NCBI RefSeq assembly: GCF_000231055.2
Contig: NZ_CM001466.1
Location: 1,052,297-1,103,663, forward strand
Origin: Saccharomonospora azurea NA-128
GTDB lineage: Bacteria > Actinomycetota > Actinomycetes > Mycobacteriales > Pseudonocardiaceae
Direction of reading: 5' to 3'
DNA length: 51,367 nt
Below the pieces are notes generated by a model, which saw only the letters and a program-made list of their open reading frames with translations, made no database searches and had not been told where the DNA came from. A program made the translations under genes and the position numbers. Positions 40,407-47,806 of this stretch are shown here, in pieces (position 1 is the first letter of the stretch; every line of letters begins with the position of its first letter).

Positions 40407-42554
40407 TTGGCGACCAGCGACGGCAACAGGAACCCCGACCGGAACTCTCCCGACTCTCCGTCCGAGTTGGACACTGTCGGGGAACGGGAGCGCCCGCTGA
40501 AGTCCCGGGTCTTCTTCGGGGCGGCACTGCTCATCATCGCGCTGTCGGCCTGGGCGATCATCACACCGACCGGGACCTCGAACGTCATCGGCAGCGCCGT
40601 GGCGTGGATCTCGGCCGGCTTCGGCTGGTACTACTTCCTCGCCGCGACCCTCTACCTCGGGTTCGTCCTGTTCGTGGCGGTCTCCCGCTACGGCAAGGTG
40701 AAGCTCGGCCCGCAGCACGCGACGCCCGACTACGGCGTGTTCTCGTGGGCGGCGATGCTCTTCGCGGCGGGAATCGGCATCGACCTCATGTTCTTCTCCG
40801 TGTCGGGCCCCGTCAGCCACTACCTCGCACCCCCGGAGGGCTCCGGCCAGACCGTCGAAGCGGCGCGCCAGGCCGTCGTGTGGACGCTGTTCCACTACGG
40901 CATCACCGGATGGGCCATGTACGCCCTGATGGGCATGGCACTGGGCTACTTCGCCTTCCGCTACCGGCTACCGCTGGCGATCCGCTCGGCGCTGTACCCG
41001 ATCATCGGCAAACGGATCCACGGCAGGTACGGCGACGTCGTGGACCTCGCCGCGATCCTCGGCACGATCTTCGGCATCTCCGTGTCGCTCGGCATCGGAG
41101 TGGTGCAGCTGAACTACGGCCTGCGGTTCATGTTCGGCATCCCCGAGGGAGTCGCCGCCCAGCTCGCGCTCGTGGTGCTGGCGGTGCTCATGGCCACCGC
41201 GTCGGCGGTGTCGGGCGTCGACCGGGGCATCCGCAGGTTGTCGCAGCTCAACATCCTGCTCGCCGCGGTGTTGATGGTGTACGTGCTGGTGCTCGAAGGC
41301 CCGGTCCAGCTGCTCAACGCACTCGTGCTGAACATCGGCGACTACGTCAGCCGGTTCCCGTCGATGACGCTCAACACGTTCGCCTACGACCGGCCCGTGG
41401 AGTGGCTGAACGACTGGACCCTGTTCTTCTGGGCGTGGTGGATCGCGTGGGCCCCGTTCGTCGGGCTGTTCCTGGCCCGCATCTCTCGTGGCCGCACCCT
41501 TCGGGAGTTCGTCGCGGCCACGCTCGTCGTGCCGTTCCTGTTCACCCTCACGTTCATCTCGGTGTTCGGCAACAGCGCCATCAGCATCGTCCGCCAGGGC
41601 AACGTGCAGTTCGGGGACACCGCGATGAACGCGCCGCAAGAGGGCTTCTACGGACTGCTGGCCCAGTACCCCGGCGTCACGTTCAGTGCGGGACTCGCGA
41701 CGTTCGTGGGCCTGCTGCTGTACGTGACGTCGGCGGACTCCGGCGCGCTGGTGATGGCCAACCTGAGTTCCCGGCTGCCCACGCCCGTCACCGACGCCAG
41801 ACCGTGGCTGCGCATCTTCTGGGCCGTGGCCACTGGCCTGCTCACCATGGCCATGCTCATCGTGGGCGGCGTCGACGCGCTCACCAGCGCCACCATCATC
41901 ATGGGGCTGCCGTTCTCCGTCGTCATGTTCCTGATCATCTGGGGCCTGTACCGGGCGCTGCGCGTGGAACGCTATCGCGAGGAGGCGCTGCGGACCACGT
42001 TGTCGTCGTCGCTGTCGGTGCGGACCACCGCGCCCGGGGTGCCCGCCACCTGGCGGCACCGGCTCGCCCGCACGCTCAGCTTCCCCGGCAGACGGGCGGC
42101 GACGCGGTTCGTCGACGAGGTGTGCCGACCGGCGCTGCACGAGGTGGCGCGTGAACTCGAGAACCGCGGGGTGCAGGCCACCGTCAGTGAGGACACCGAG
42201 CCGGGGAGCACGCTGCCGGACGTCACGCTGCGCGTGGAACTGGGGACGGAGCAGCACTTCGGGTACCGGGTGCGTCCGGTGGAGCGACCCACTCCGGCGT
42301 TCGCCATGCGGTCGGTCGCCGAGCACGACCGCTACTACCGGATGGAGGTGCACCTCCCCGAAGGCGGGCAGGACTACAACGTCATGGGCTACACGCGGGA
42401 CCAGCTCATCGGCGACGTCCTCGACCAGTACGAGCGGCACCTCGAATTCCTCCGCCTGCACCGCCGGACCGACACCCGCCACGTGCTTCCCGACCACGCA
42501 CCGCCCTCCCCCGGCGAACCTCCCTCGGAGGAGGAAGGCGATGCCCCCCGCTGA
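40407..42554 (+). CDS. betT: BCCT-family choline/betaine transporter
   Basis: About 715 residues with 12 membrane helices. BCCT signatures are clear: AAMLFAAGIGIDLMFFSVSG, the helix WTLFHYGITGWAMYALMGMA and WTLFFWAWWIAWAPFVGLFL with its aromatic substrate box. The last 170 residues are a cytosolic domain like that of BetT, thought to sense osmotic stress. It should import choline or betaine with Na+ or H+. TTG preceded by GGGAG (six bases) is preferred; a GTG eight codons upstream is an alternative. Divergent from betB. Confidence 0.92.
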   Translation: MATSDGNRNPDRNSPDSPSELDTVGERERPLKSRVFFGAALLIIALSAWAIITPTGTSNVIGSAVAWISAGFGWYYFLAATLYLGFVLFVAVSRYGKVKLGPQHATPDYGVFSWAAMLFAAGIGIDLMFFSVSGPVSHYLAPPEGSGQTVEAARQAVVWTLFHYGITGWAMYALMGMALGYFAFRYRLPLAIRSALYPIIGKRIHGRYGDVVDLAAILGTIFGISVSLGIGVVQLNYGLRFMFGIPEGVAAQLALVVLAVLMATASAVSGVDRGIRRLSQLNILLAAVLMVYVLVLEGPVQLLNALVLNIGDYVSRFPSMTLNTFAYDRPVEWLNDWTLFFWAWWIAWAPFVGLFLARISRGRTLREFVAATLVVPFLFTLTFISVFGNSAISIVRQGNVQFGDTAMNAPQEGFYGLLAQYPGVTFSAGLATFVGLLLYVTSADSGALVMANLSSRLPTPVTDARPWLRIFWAVATGLLTMAMLIVGGVDALTSATIIMGLPFSVVMFLIIWGLYRALRVERYREEALRTTLSSSLSVRTTAPGVPATWRHRLARTLSFPGRRAATRFVDEVCRPALHEVARELENRGVQATVSEDTEPGSTLPDVTLRVELGTEQHFGYRVRPVERPTPAFAMRSVAEHDRYYRMEVHLPEGGQDYNVMGYTRDQLIGDVLDQYERHLEFLRLHRRTDTRHVLPDHAPPSPGEPPSEEEGDAPR

Positions 42555-42592
42555 CGCGTCCGTCCGGGCGGACCGCGCGCGACCGTCGGCCC

Positions 42593-44119
42593 TCAGTCCG
42601 CGACGGCCAGGGCGATGACGAGCGCGAGCCGGGTCTTGGGGTCGTCGAGCCGCAACCGCACCAGTTCGCTCATCCGGCGCATCCGGTAGCGCACCGTGTT
42701 GGGATGCACGTTCAGTGCGGCCGAGGCCGCCCCGAGGTCGCCCTGCGCCTCCAGCCAGGCGCGCAGCGTGGGCACGTACCGGGTGTTGTGCGCGGCGTCG
42801 TGGTCGGCCAGTTCCCGGATCGGCCCCCGACGCGGCGGCCGACCGGACTCGGCCGCCGTGCGCAGCCGCTGGAGCAGGATGTCGGACCACGCGGCGTCGT
42901 AGTCCACCGGCTCCTCACCGGGTCGCGTGACGTGCAGCGCGAGACACTCGTCCGCCTCCTGCCGCCCCGCCGGCAGCTGCGTCACCTCGCACACGCCCCC
43001 GATGCCCGCCGCCACCGTGACGTGGTCCGGAAGATCCCGCACCAGCTCCGCGACCCACGTCCTCGCGGGCGCCGGGTCGTCCCCGCAGGGCAACACCGTG
43101 TACACCGTGTTGCCGAACAGCGTGCTACGTCCCGGTCGCGACCACCCGAAACCCGTCGTGGCCCGGTCGTAGGCGAGCAACACGGCGGCGTGCCGCTCGT
43201 CGTCGGCGTGGGCCTGCAACGCCACGACGCGGAAGGTGTCCGGGGGCAGGCCCAGCTTGCCGCACACCGACGCCGCCTCCGGGGTGCCCTCCAGCAGCTG
43301 GATCACGAGCTCCGACTCCACCTGCCGTTCGAGGTCGGAACTCACCCGCGAACGCAGCAGGTGCAGGGTGACGGCCTCGGCGCCGTCCCGCAGGCCGCGC
43401 AGCCGCTGCCCGGTGAGCGGTTCGTCGCAGGTCACCCACACCGAACCGAGCAGCTCCCGGCCCGCACGCACACCCGCCACCATGCGGCCCCGCAACCCGT
43501 GTTCGGGCGACGGCGCGACGAACAGCGGCTCCTCCGACGTGCTGAGGTGGCGGAACACGCCGCGTTCGGAGAACAACCGCCGCACCGGCTCCGACACCCG
43601 CCTGCCGAGGATCGTGTCGAGGCGAGCGGGGTCGGCGTCCTGCTGGAGCGAGGAGTAGGCGACCACCCGCGACATGCGGTCCTCGACGGTGACCTGCCCG
43701 CCCACGGTCGTCGCGATCGCGTCGGCCAGCGCGAACAGGTCGCTCGGGCCGCGCCCGGACTCGGTCTCGCGGCCCTCCAGCACCAGTCCGTAGACGACAC
43801 CGCAGATCTGACTCCACGACACGGCCGCGTCCACGAGCAGCACCGCGATGCCGTGTCGCGTCGCCTCCGCCCCGGCCCCGTGGTCGGTGGCCGAGCCGTG
43901 CACCAGCACCGCGCTCGCCTGTGCGGCCACCGCCAGTTCCACCGCGCGCCGCGCGTCCCGCACCCCCACCGCCAGCAGGACGTCACCGACCGGAGTCGTG
44001 CTGTCCGCCGGGTCGTGCACGACGACGCTGTGCAGATCGGCGCCGCGCGACGGCACGGCCGCCAGAGGGACGACGCCGTATCCACCGAGGACGTTGATGA
44101 GCCGATCCAGTGTCACCAT
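42593..44119 (-). CDS. PucR-family transcriptional regulator
   Basis: A 508-residue regulator. The N-terminal PucR-type domain (about 1-125: LINVLGGYGVVPLAAV, VGDVLLAVGVRD) is followed by a GGDEF-like/CdaR middle and a C-terminal helix-turn-helix (TLRAWLEAQGDLGAASAALN, VHPNTVRYRMRRMSEL). Such proteins usually activate purine or amino-acid catabolic genes on binding a metabolite. It is divergent from the D-amino-acid-dehydrogenase-like gene, its likely target, across 139 bases. Convergent with betT, 38 bases apart. Confidence 0.92.
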   Translation of the reverse strand: MVTLDRLINVLGGYGVVPLAAVPSRGADLHSVVVHDPADSTTPVGDVLLAVGVRDARRAVELAVAAQASAVLVHGSATDHGAGAEATRHGIAVLLVDAAVSWSQICGVVYGLVLEGRETESGRGPSDLFALADAIATTVGGQVTVEDRMSRVVAYSSLQQDADPARLDTILGRRVSEPVRRLFSERGVFRHLSTSEEPLFVAPSPEHGLRGRMVAGVRAGRELLGSVWVTCDEPLTGQRLRGLRDGAEAVTLHLLRSRVSSDLERQVESELVIQLLEGTPEAASVCGKLGLPPDTFRVVALQAHADDERHAAVLLAYDRATTGFGWSRPGRSTLFGNTVYTVLPCGDDPAPARTWVAELVRDLPDHVTVAAGIGGVCEVTQLPAGRQEADECLALHVTRPGEEPVDYDAAWSDILLQRLRTAAESGRPPRRGPIRELADHDAAHNTRYVPTLRAWLEAQGDLGAASAALNVHPNTVRYRMRRMSELVRLRLDDPKTRLALVIALAVAD

Positions 44120-44169
44120 GGGCGTGAGTGTTCCCCGTGAACGTCGTCGTACAAAGGGTCGCCTTCAGA

Positions 44170-44186
44170 TTGTCCGGATCCGACAA
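44170..44186. promoter_or_regulatory. palindrome between pucR and dadA-type genes
   Basis: TTGT and ACAA flank the perfect 8-base palindrome CGGATCCG with one extra C on the left arm, 51 bases from the PucR start and 73 from the oxidoreductase start. It is the best candidate for the PucR binding site, inferred from position and symmetry. Confidence 0.4.
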
Positions 44187-44258
44187 ACGCCGGACGCATG
44201 TGGTCGGTCACTCTGGAGGGCGCAACGACGCACAGCAGGCCAGAGGAGGCAGGCGGTC

Positions 44259-45521
44259 ATGAACGAACACACGCGCATCGTCGGCGGTCCCCGCACAGCA
44301 GTGGTGGTCGGAGCGGGAATCGTGGGCCTGTCGACCGCCTGGTTCCTCCAGGACCACGGCGTCGACGTCACCGTGGTGGATCGTGACGACGTGGCGGCCG
44401 GAGCCTCGTGGGGCAACGCGGGTTGGCTCTCCCCCGGACTCGCCATCCCCCTCAACGAGCCGAGCGTCCTGAAGTACGGGCTGCGCACGCTGCTCGACCC
44501 GAAGGCCCCGCTGCACGTTCCGTTCACGCCCGACCTCGGGCTGTGGCGCTTCCTGACCCAGTTCGCCGCCCACTGCACCTGGGGCTCGTGGGAACGCGCG
44601 GCCCGCGCGAACCTTCCCTTCAACGCCGAATGCCTCGCCGCGTTCGACACGCTGACCTCGGCGGGCGTCACCGCCCCCACCACCAGCGCCCCGATCACCG
44701 CGCTGTTCGAGACCCCGAAGCAGGCCACCGGTCTGCTGAAGGAGCTCCAGCGCATCAACGCCTCCGGCGGCCACATCACCTACCGCGGCCTCGAGGGCGA
44801 CGAACTGCGCGAACTCGCACCCCAGGCCTCCGGCCGGATCACCGCGGGGGTGCAGCTCGAAGGTCAGCGCTATGTCGACCCCGGCGCGTTCGTCCACGCA
44901 CTGGCCGACGCCGTGCGCCGGCGGGGCGGCGTGATCCAGACCGGCTTCGAGGTCACCGCCATCCGCTCGCACCGCCAGTCCGTCACCCTCGAATCCCGCT
45001 CCGGCGAGGAGATCTCGGGCGACGTCGGCGTCGTGGCCACCGGCGCCTGGCTCGACCGACTCGCCCGCAGCAAGGGCGTGCGGGTACCGGTTCGGGCGGG
45101 GCGCGGGTACTCGTTCACCGTGCCCACCGACCGGCCGGTGCCCAACCCCGTCTACCTGCCCAACGTCCGGGTGGCGTGCACGCCCTACCGGAATGCGCTG
45201 CGGGTCGCGGGCACCATGGAGTTCCAGGGCCCGGACGCGCCGCTGGAAAAGGCCCGCATCGAGGCCATCGTCTCCTCCGCTCGCACGCTGCTCGACGGCG
45301 TGCACTGGGAGAAGCGCACCGACGAGTGGGTGGGCCCCCGCCCGGTCACACCGGACGGCAAGCCGCTGATCGGCGCGACGACGGCACCGAACCTCTACGT
45401 CGCGGGCGGGCACGGCATGTGGGGCTACACGCAGGGTCCGATCACCGGCCGCCTGCTCGCCGAGCAGATCGTGACCGGCAAGCAGCCGGAGGCTCTACGG
45501 GCGGTCGACCCGCTGCGCTGA
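44259..45521 (+). CDS. FAD-dependent D-amino-acid dehydrogenase-like oxidoreductase
   Basis: A 420-residue DadA/glycine-oxidase-family flavoprotein. The FAD motif is VVVGAGIVGLSTAWFLQDHG, followed by RDDVAAGASWGNAGWLSPG, a DadA-type block, and C-terminal TPDGKPLIGATT and GHGMWGYTQGPITG. It should deaminate a D-amino acid, glycine-type amine or hydroxyproline and pass electrons to the membrane. The substrate is not evident. GAGGAGG precedes the ATG. Likely controlled by the divergent PucR protein. Confidence 0.9.
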   Translation: MNEHTRIVGGPRTAVVVGAGIVGLSTAWFLQDHGVDVTVVDRDDVAAGASWGNAGWLSPGLAIPLNEPSVLKYGLRTLLDPKAPLHVPFTPDLGLWRFLTQFAAHCTWGSWERAARANLPFNAECLAAFDTLTSAGVTAPTTSAPITALFETPKQATGLLKELQRINASGGHITYRGLEGDELRELAPQASGRITAGVQLEGQRYVDPGAFVHALADAVRRRGGVIQTGFEVTAIRSHRQSVTLESRSGEEISGDVGVVATGAWLDRLARSKGVRVPVRAGRGYSFTVPTDRPVPNPVYLPNVRVACTPYRNALRVAGTMEFQGPDAPLEKARIEAIVSSARTLLDGVHWEKRTDEWVGPRPVTPDGKPLIGATTAPNLYVAGGHGMWGYTQGPITGRLLAEQIVTGKQPEALRAVDPLR

Positions 45522-45528
45522 GCGACGC

Positions 45529-45577
45529 CGCCGCCGACGCGGTCCAGTCCTCTGTGGCGAGTGACCGGTCGGCGGCG
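45529..45577 (+). terminator. possible terminator after the dadA-type gene
   Basis: CGCCGCCGAC and GTCGGCGGCG form a perfect 10-bp inverted repeat starting seven bases after the stop codon. The 29-base loop is long, so this is a weak call. Confidence 0.4.
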
Positions 45578-45723
45578 TTACGTGCCTCTCGGCGATTGCA
45601 CCTGTTCGGCTGTCACTCGTTCCTGTGATGCAATTTTCACCTCGCTCATTGCGGTTCTACGGTGTGACCGTCAGAAGAACGAGAAGCCACTGGGGTCCGG
45701 ATATGTGTCCGGAGGGGACCGTC

Positions 45724-45957
45724 ATGAACAAGACTGCCGACCAGATCGTCGTCGGTGACCGGATCACCTACCTCGCGGGAACGCCGATCGGGATGGAGAA
45801 GCTCTTCCTCAGCGGCGAGGTCGTCGCCTTTCCGATCGCCGACCCGTACACCTCGGTGCTGTGGTTTCCCACCCGCCCCGACGACGCGGGCGCCGACGCC
45901 GAACCGGTGTGGGTCCGCCACGACAAGGTCGTGGACGTGGCCTCCGCGGTGGAGTGA
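45724..45957 (+). CDS. small hypothetical protein
   Basis: Seventy-seven residues beginning MNKTADQIVVGDRITYLAGT, with many beta-prone stretches (GEVVAFPIADPYTSVLWFPT, PVWVRHDKVVDVASAVE) and no Cys or membrane segment. It reads like a small beta-barrel or SH3-like protein. GGAGGGG lies eight bases before the ATG and codon use is native, which supports translation. I do not recognise a family. The next gene is convergent, with its stop five bases away. Confidence 0.7.
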   Translation: MNKTADQIVVGDRITYLAGTPIGMEKLFLSGEVVAFPIADPYTSVLWFPTRPDDAGADAEPVWVRHDKVVDVASAVE

Positions 45958-45961
45958 CGCC

Positions 45962-46219
45962 TCACGCCACCAGCCGTCGCATGGCCGTGCCGGCCGCACA
46001 GACCACCGGTTCGCCATGGCCGAAACACAGTGTTCCGACGTCCAGTTCGGACAGAGACCGGATCGAGCGCATCAGCTCGGCGCGGTCCGTGTTGAACACG
46101 CCCGGGATCACGGCTCCGTCGTGTTCGGCGAGCGTGTCGCCGGTGAACAACACACGGTGATCCGGTTCGTACAGCGCGTTGCTGCCCTCGGTGTGCCCCG
46201 GAACAGACGCTAGCGGCCC
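45962..46219 (-). pseudogene. metallo-beta-lactamase-fold hydrolase, C-terminal remnant
   Basis: The sequence reads VPGHTEGSNALYEPDHRVLF, TGDTLAEHDGAVIPGV and CFGHGEPVV, the second half of an MBL-fold protein with the GHT, GD and GH metal ligands. The first half, with the H-x-H-x-D-H motif, is absent. Reading upstream, the frame meets a stop seven codons before the conserved part, and 15 bases beyond that stop the 21-bp repeat element begins. A 63-residue product from an internal ATG would be the most that could be made. Confidence 0.8.
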
Positions 46220-46236
46220 TCACCACTCCACCGCAG

Positions 46237-46380
46237 CCGTGTCCGCACTCAGCGAACGCGTGTCCGCACTTCCCGCACGCGTGTCCGCGCTTCCCGCACC
46301 AGTGTCCGCACTTCCCGCACCCGGGCCGGCGAGCGGCCGTACGGGAACTGCGGACACGCGTGCCCAGGGCGCGGACACGG
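46237..46380. repeat. 21-bp-period repeat element, copy B
   Basis: Four head-to-tail units (20, 21, 21 and 21 bases; typical unit CGCGTGTCCGCACTTCCCGC) are followed by a short GC spacer and the inverted segment GTACGGGAACTGCGGACAC (46339), then GCGCGGACACGG. The last direct unit (46302-46320) pairs with the inverted segment at 17 of 19 positions, giving a strong hairpin. The end lies nine bases beyond the stop of the quinone oxidoreductase gene, the same arrangement as copy A. It could act as that gene's terminator. Confidence 0.9.
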
Positions 46381-46389
46381 TGCAGGGGC

Positions 46390-47358
46390 TCAGCGGAGGG
46401 TGAGGACGACCTTGCCCTTCGCCGCGCGAGTGTCCAGTTCGGTCAGCGCCGCGGCGACGTCGTCCAGCGTGTACGTCGCGCCGACCGGAGGGTCGAGCAC
46501 GCCGTCGTCGACGAGCGGGCGCAGCTCGGCCCACTGCTGCTGCAGATAACCGGGCCGAGTGCCCCAGAAGGCACCCCAGCCGACGCCGACGACCGAGATG
46601 TTGTTGAGCAGCAGGCGGTTGACCTTCACCGTGGGGATCTCGCCCGCCGTGAAGCCGACGACGAGCAGCCGCCCTTCCGGTGCGAGGCACCGCAGCGAGT
46701 CGGTGAACCGGTCGCCTCCCACCGGATCGACCACGAGATCGACTCCGGCTCCGTCCGTCAGGTCCCTCGCCGCGTCGCGGAAGCCGTCGGGCGCGATGAC
46801 CTCGTGCGCCCCGACCCGCCGGGCGACCTCGCCCTTCTCCGGCGAGGACGTCACCGCGATCACCCGCGCGCCGAGCGCCGACGCGAGTTGCACCGCGGCC
46901 GTGCCGACGCCACCACCCGCGCCGTGCACAAGCACGGTCTCGCCCTCCCGCAGCCCGCCACGCCGGGTCAGCGCGAACTGCACGGTGAGGTAGTTCATCG
47001 GCAGTGCGGCCGCCGCCACGAACGACAGCGTGTCGGGAATCGCGAACACGGCGTCGGGCGACACGACCACGGTCTCGGCGAACCCACCGATGCCGGGGAA
47101 CGCGGCGACGCGGTCACCCGGTCGCACGGGCGCGTCGTCCGGCGCCGACCGCACCACGCCGGCGACCTCCGTACCCGGGACGAAGGGCAGCTCCGGCTTG
47201 TACTGGTACAGCCCCCGCGTCTGGAGCACGTCGGGGAACGTCACCCCGGCCGCATGCACGTCGACCACCACGGCTCCGTCGGCACCGCGTGGTTCGTCGA
47301 TGTCGGCCACACTCACCGCGGCGGGCCCGTCGAGGCTGGTGATCTGCGCAGCTCGCAT
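46390..47358 (-). CDS. NADPH:quinone oxidoreductase-like zinc-free MDR protein
   Basis: A 322-residue medium-chain dehydrogenase/reductase of the quinone oxidoreductase group, with a GroES-like N-terminal domain lacking zinc ligands and the NADPH motif VLVHGAGGGVGTAAVQLASA. The C-terminal TLDDVAAALTELDTRAAKGK is typical. Substrate may be a quinone or alpha,beta-unsaturated carbonyl compound. AAGGAG lies eight bases before the ATG. A palindrome next to the -10 box suggests TetR-type control. Confidence 0.92.
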   Translation of the reverse strand: MRAAQITSLDGPAAVSVADIDEPRGADGAVVVDVHAAGVTFPDVLQTRGLYQYKPELPFVPGTEVAGVVRSAPDDAPVRPGDRVAAFPGIGGFAETVVVSPDAVFAIPDTLSFVAAAALPMNYLTVQFALTRRGGLREGETVLVHGAGGGVGTAAVQLASALGARVIAVTSSPEKGEVARRVGAHEVIAPDGFRDAARDLTDGAGVDLVVDPVGGDRFTDSLRCLAPEGRLLVVGFTAGEIPTVKVNRLLLNNISVVGVGWGAFWGTRPGYLQQQWAELRPLVDDGVLDPPVGATYTLDDVAAALTELDTRAAKGKVVLTLR

Positions 47359-47394
47359 GCGTGACTCCTTCGTCAGGGGGCGACGGTCCGCACC

Positions 47395-47415
47395 ATACTA
47401 AGCAAGCGCTCACTT
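47395..47415 (-). promoter_or_regulatory. -10 box and TetR-like operator of the quinone oxidoreductase gene
   Basis: On the minus strand TAGTAT makes a good -10 box 36 bases before the start codon. The adjoining AAGCAAGC/GCTCACTT is an inverted repeat matching at 6 of 8 positions and resembles the AGCAAGCGCTTGCT-type sites of actinobacterial TetR repressors. A repressor there would block the promoter. Confidence 0.45.
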
Positions 47416-47444
47416 CAGCGGGAGGTGTGGCGCCGAACACGCCC

Positions 47445-47711
47445 TCAATCTCGTCGTCCGGAGCCGATCACCATGCGATAGAGCAGCAGGATCACCAGCG
47501 CGCCGAGAATGGCCAGCCCCCACGTGCGGAGATCGAAGAACGTCCCGAGGTCGACGTCGAAGGCCGTCCTGCCGATCCAGCCGCCCAGCATCGCGCCCCC
47601 GATGCCGAGCAGGATCGTGATCAGGCAGCCGCCCGGGTCCCGGCCCGGCATGAGCATCTTCGCGATGCCGCCTGCGAGTAGTCCGAGAACGATCCAACCG
47701 AGTACACCCAT
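47445..47711 (-). CDS. GlsB/YeaQ/YmgE-type small membrane protein
   Basis: An 88-residue member of the transglycosylase-associated protein family. Three hydrophobic segments (GWIVLGLLAGGIAKMLMPG, CLITILLGIGGAMLGGWIG, LAILGALVILLLYRMVIG) are separated by the family motif PGRDPGG. Usually induced by stress; its biochemical role is unknown. It lies between the quinone oxidoreductase and acyltransferase genes on the same strand. Confidence 0.94.
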   Translation of the reverse strand: MGVLGWIVLGLLAGGIAKMLMPGRDPGGCLITILLGIGGAMLGGWIGRTAFDVDLGTFFDLRTWGLAILGALVILLLYRMVIGSGRRD

Positions 47712-47751
47712 GGCGTCACCCTACGGGCAACTGGAACACGCGCCACCAAGC

Positions 47752-47786
47752 CGGGCCCGGGCCGATCGTGCGCCGCCTCGGGCCCG
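47752..47786 (-). terminator. possible terminator of the first acyltransferase gene
   Basis: Two copies of the self-complementary octamer CGGGCCCG, 19 bases apart, can form an 8-bp stem 20 bases beyond the acyltransferase stop. The match is simple and GC-rich, so the call is tentative. Confidence 0.4.
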
Positions 47787-47806
47787 CACCCTCGGTGGTC
47801 GAGACG

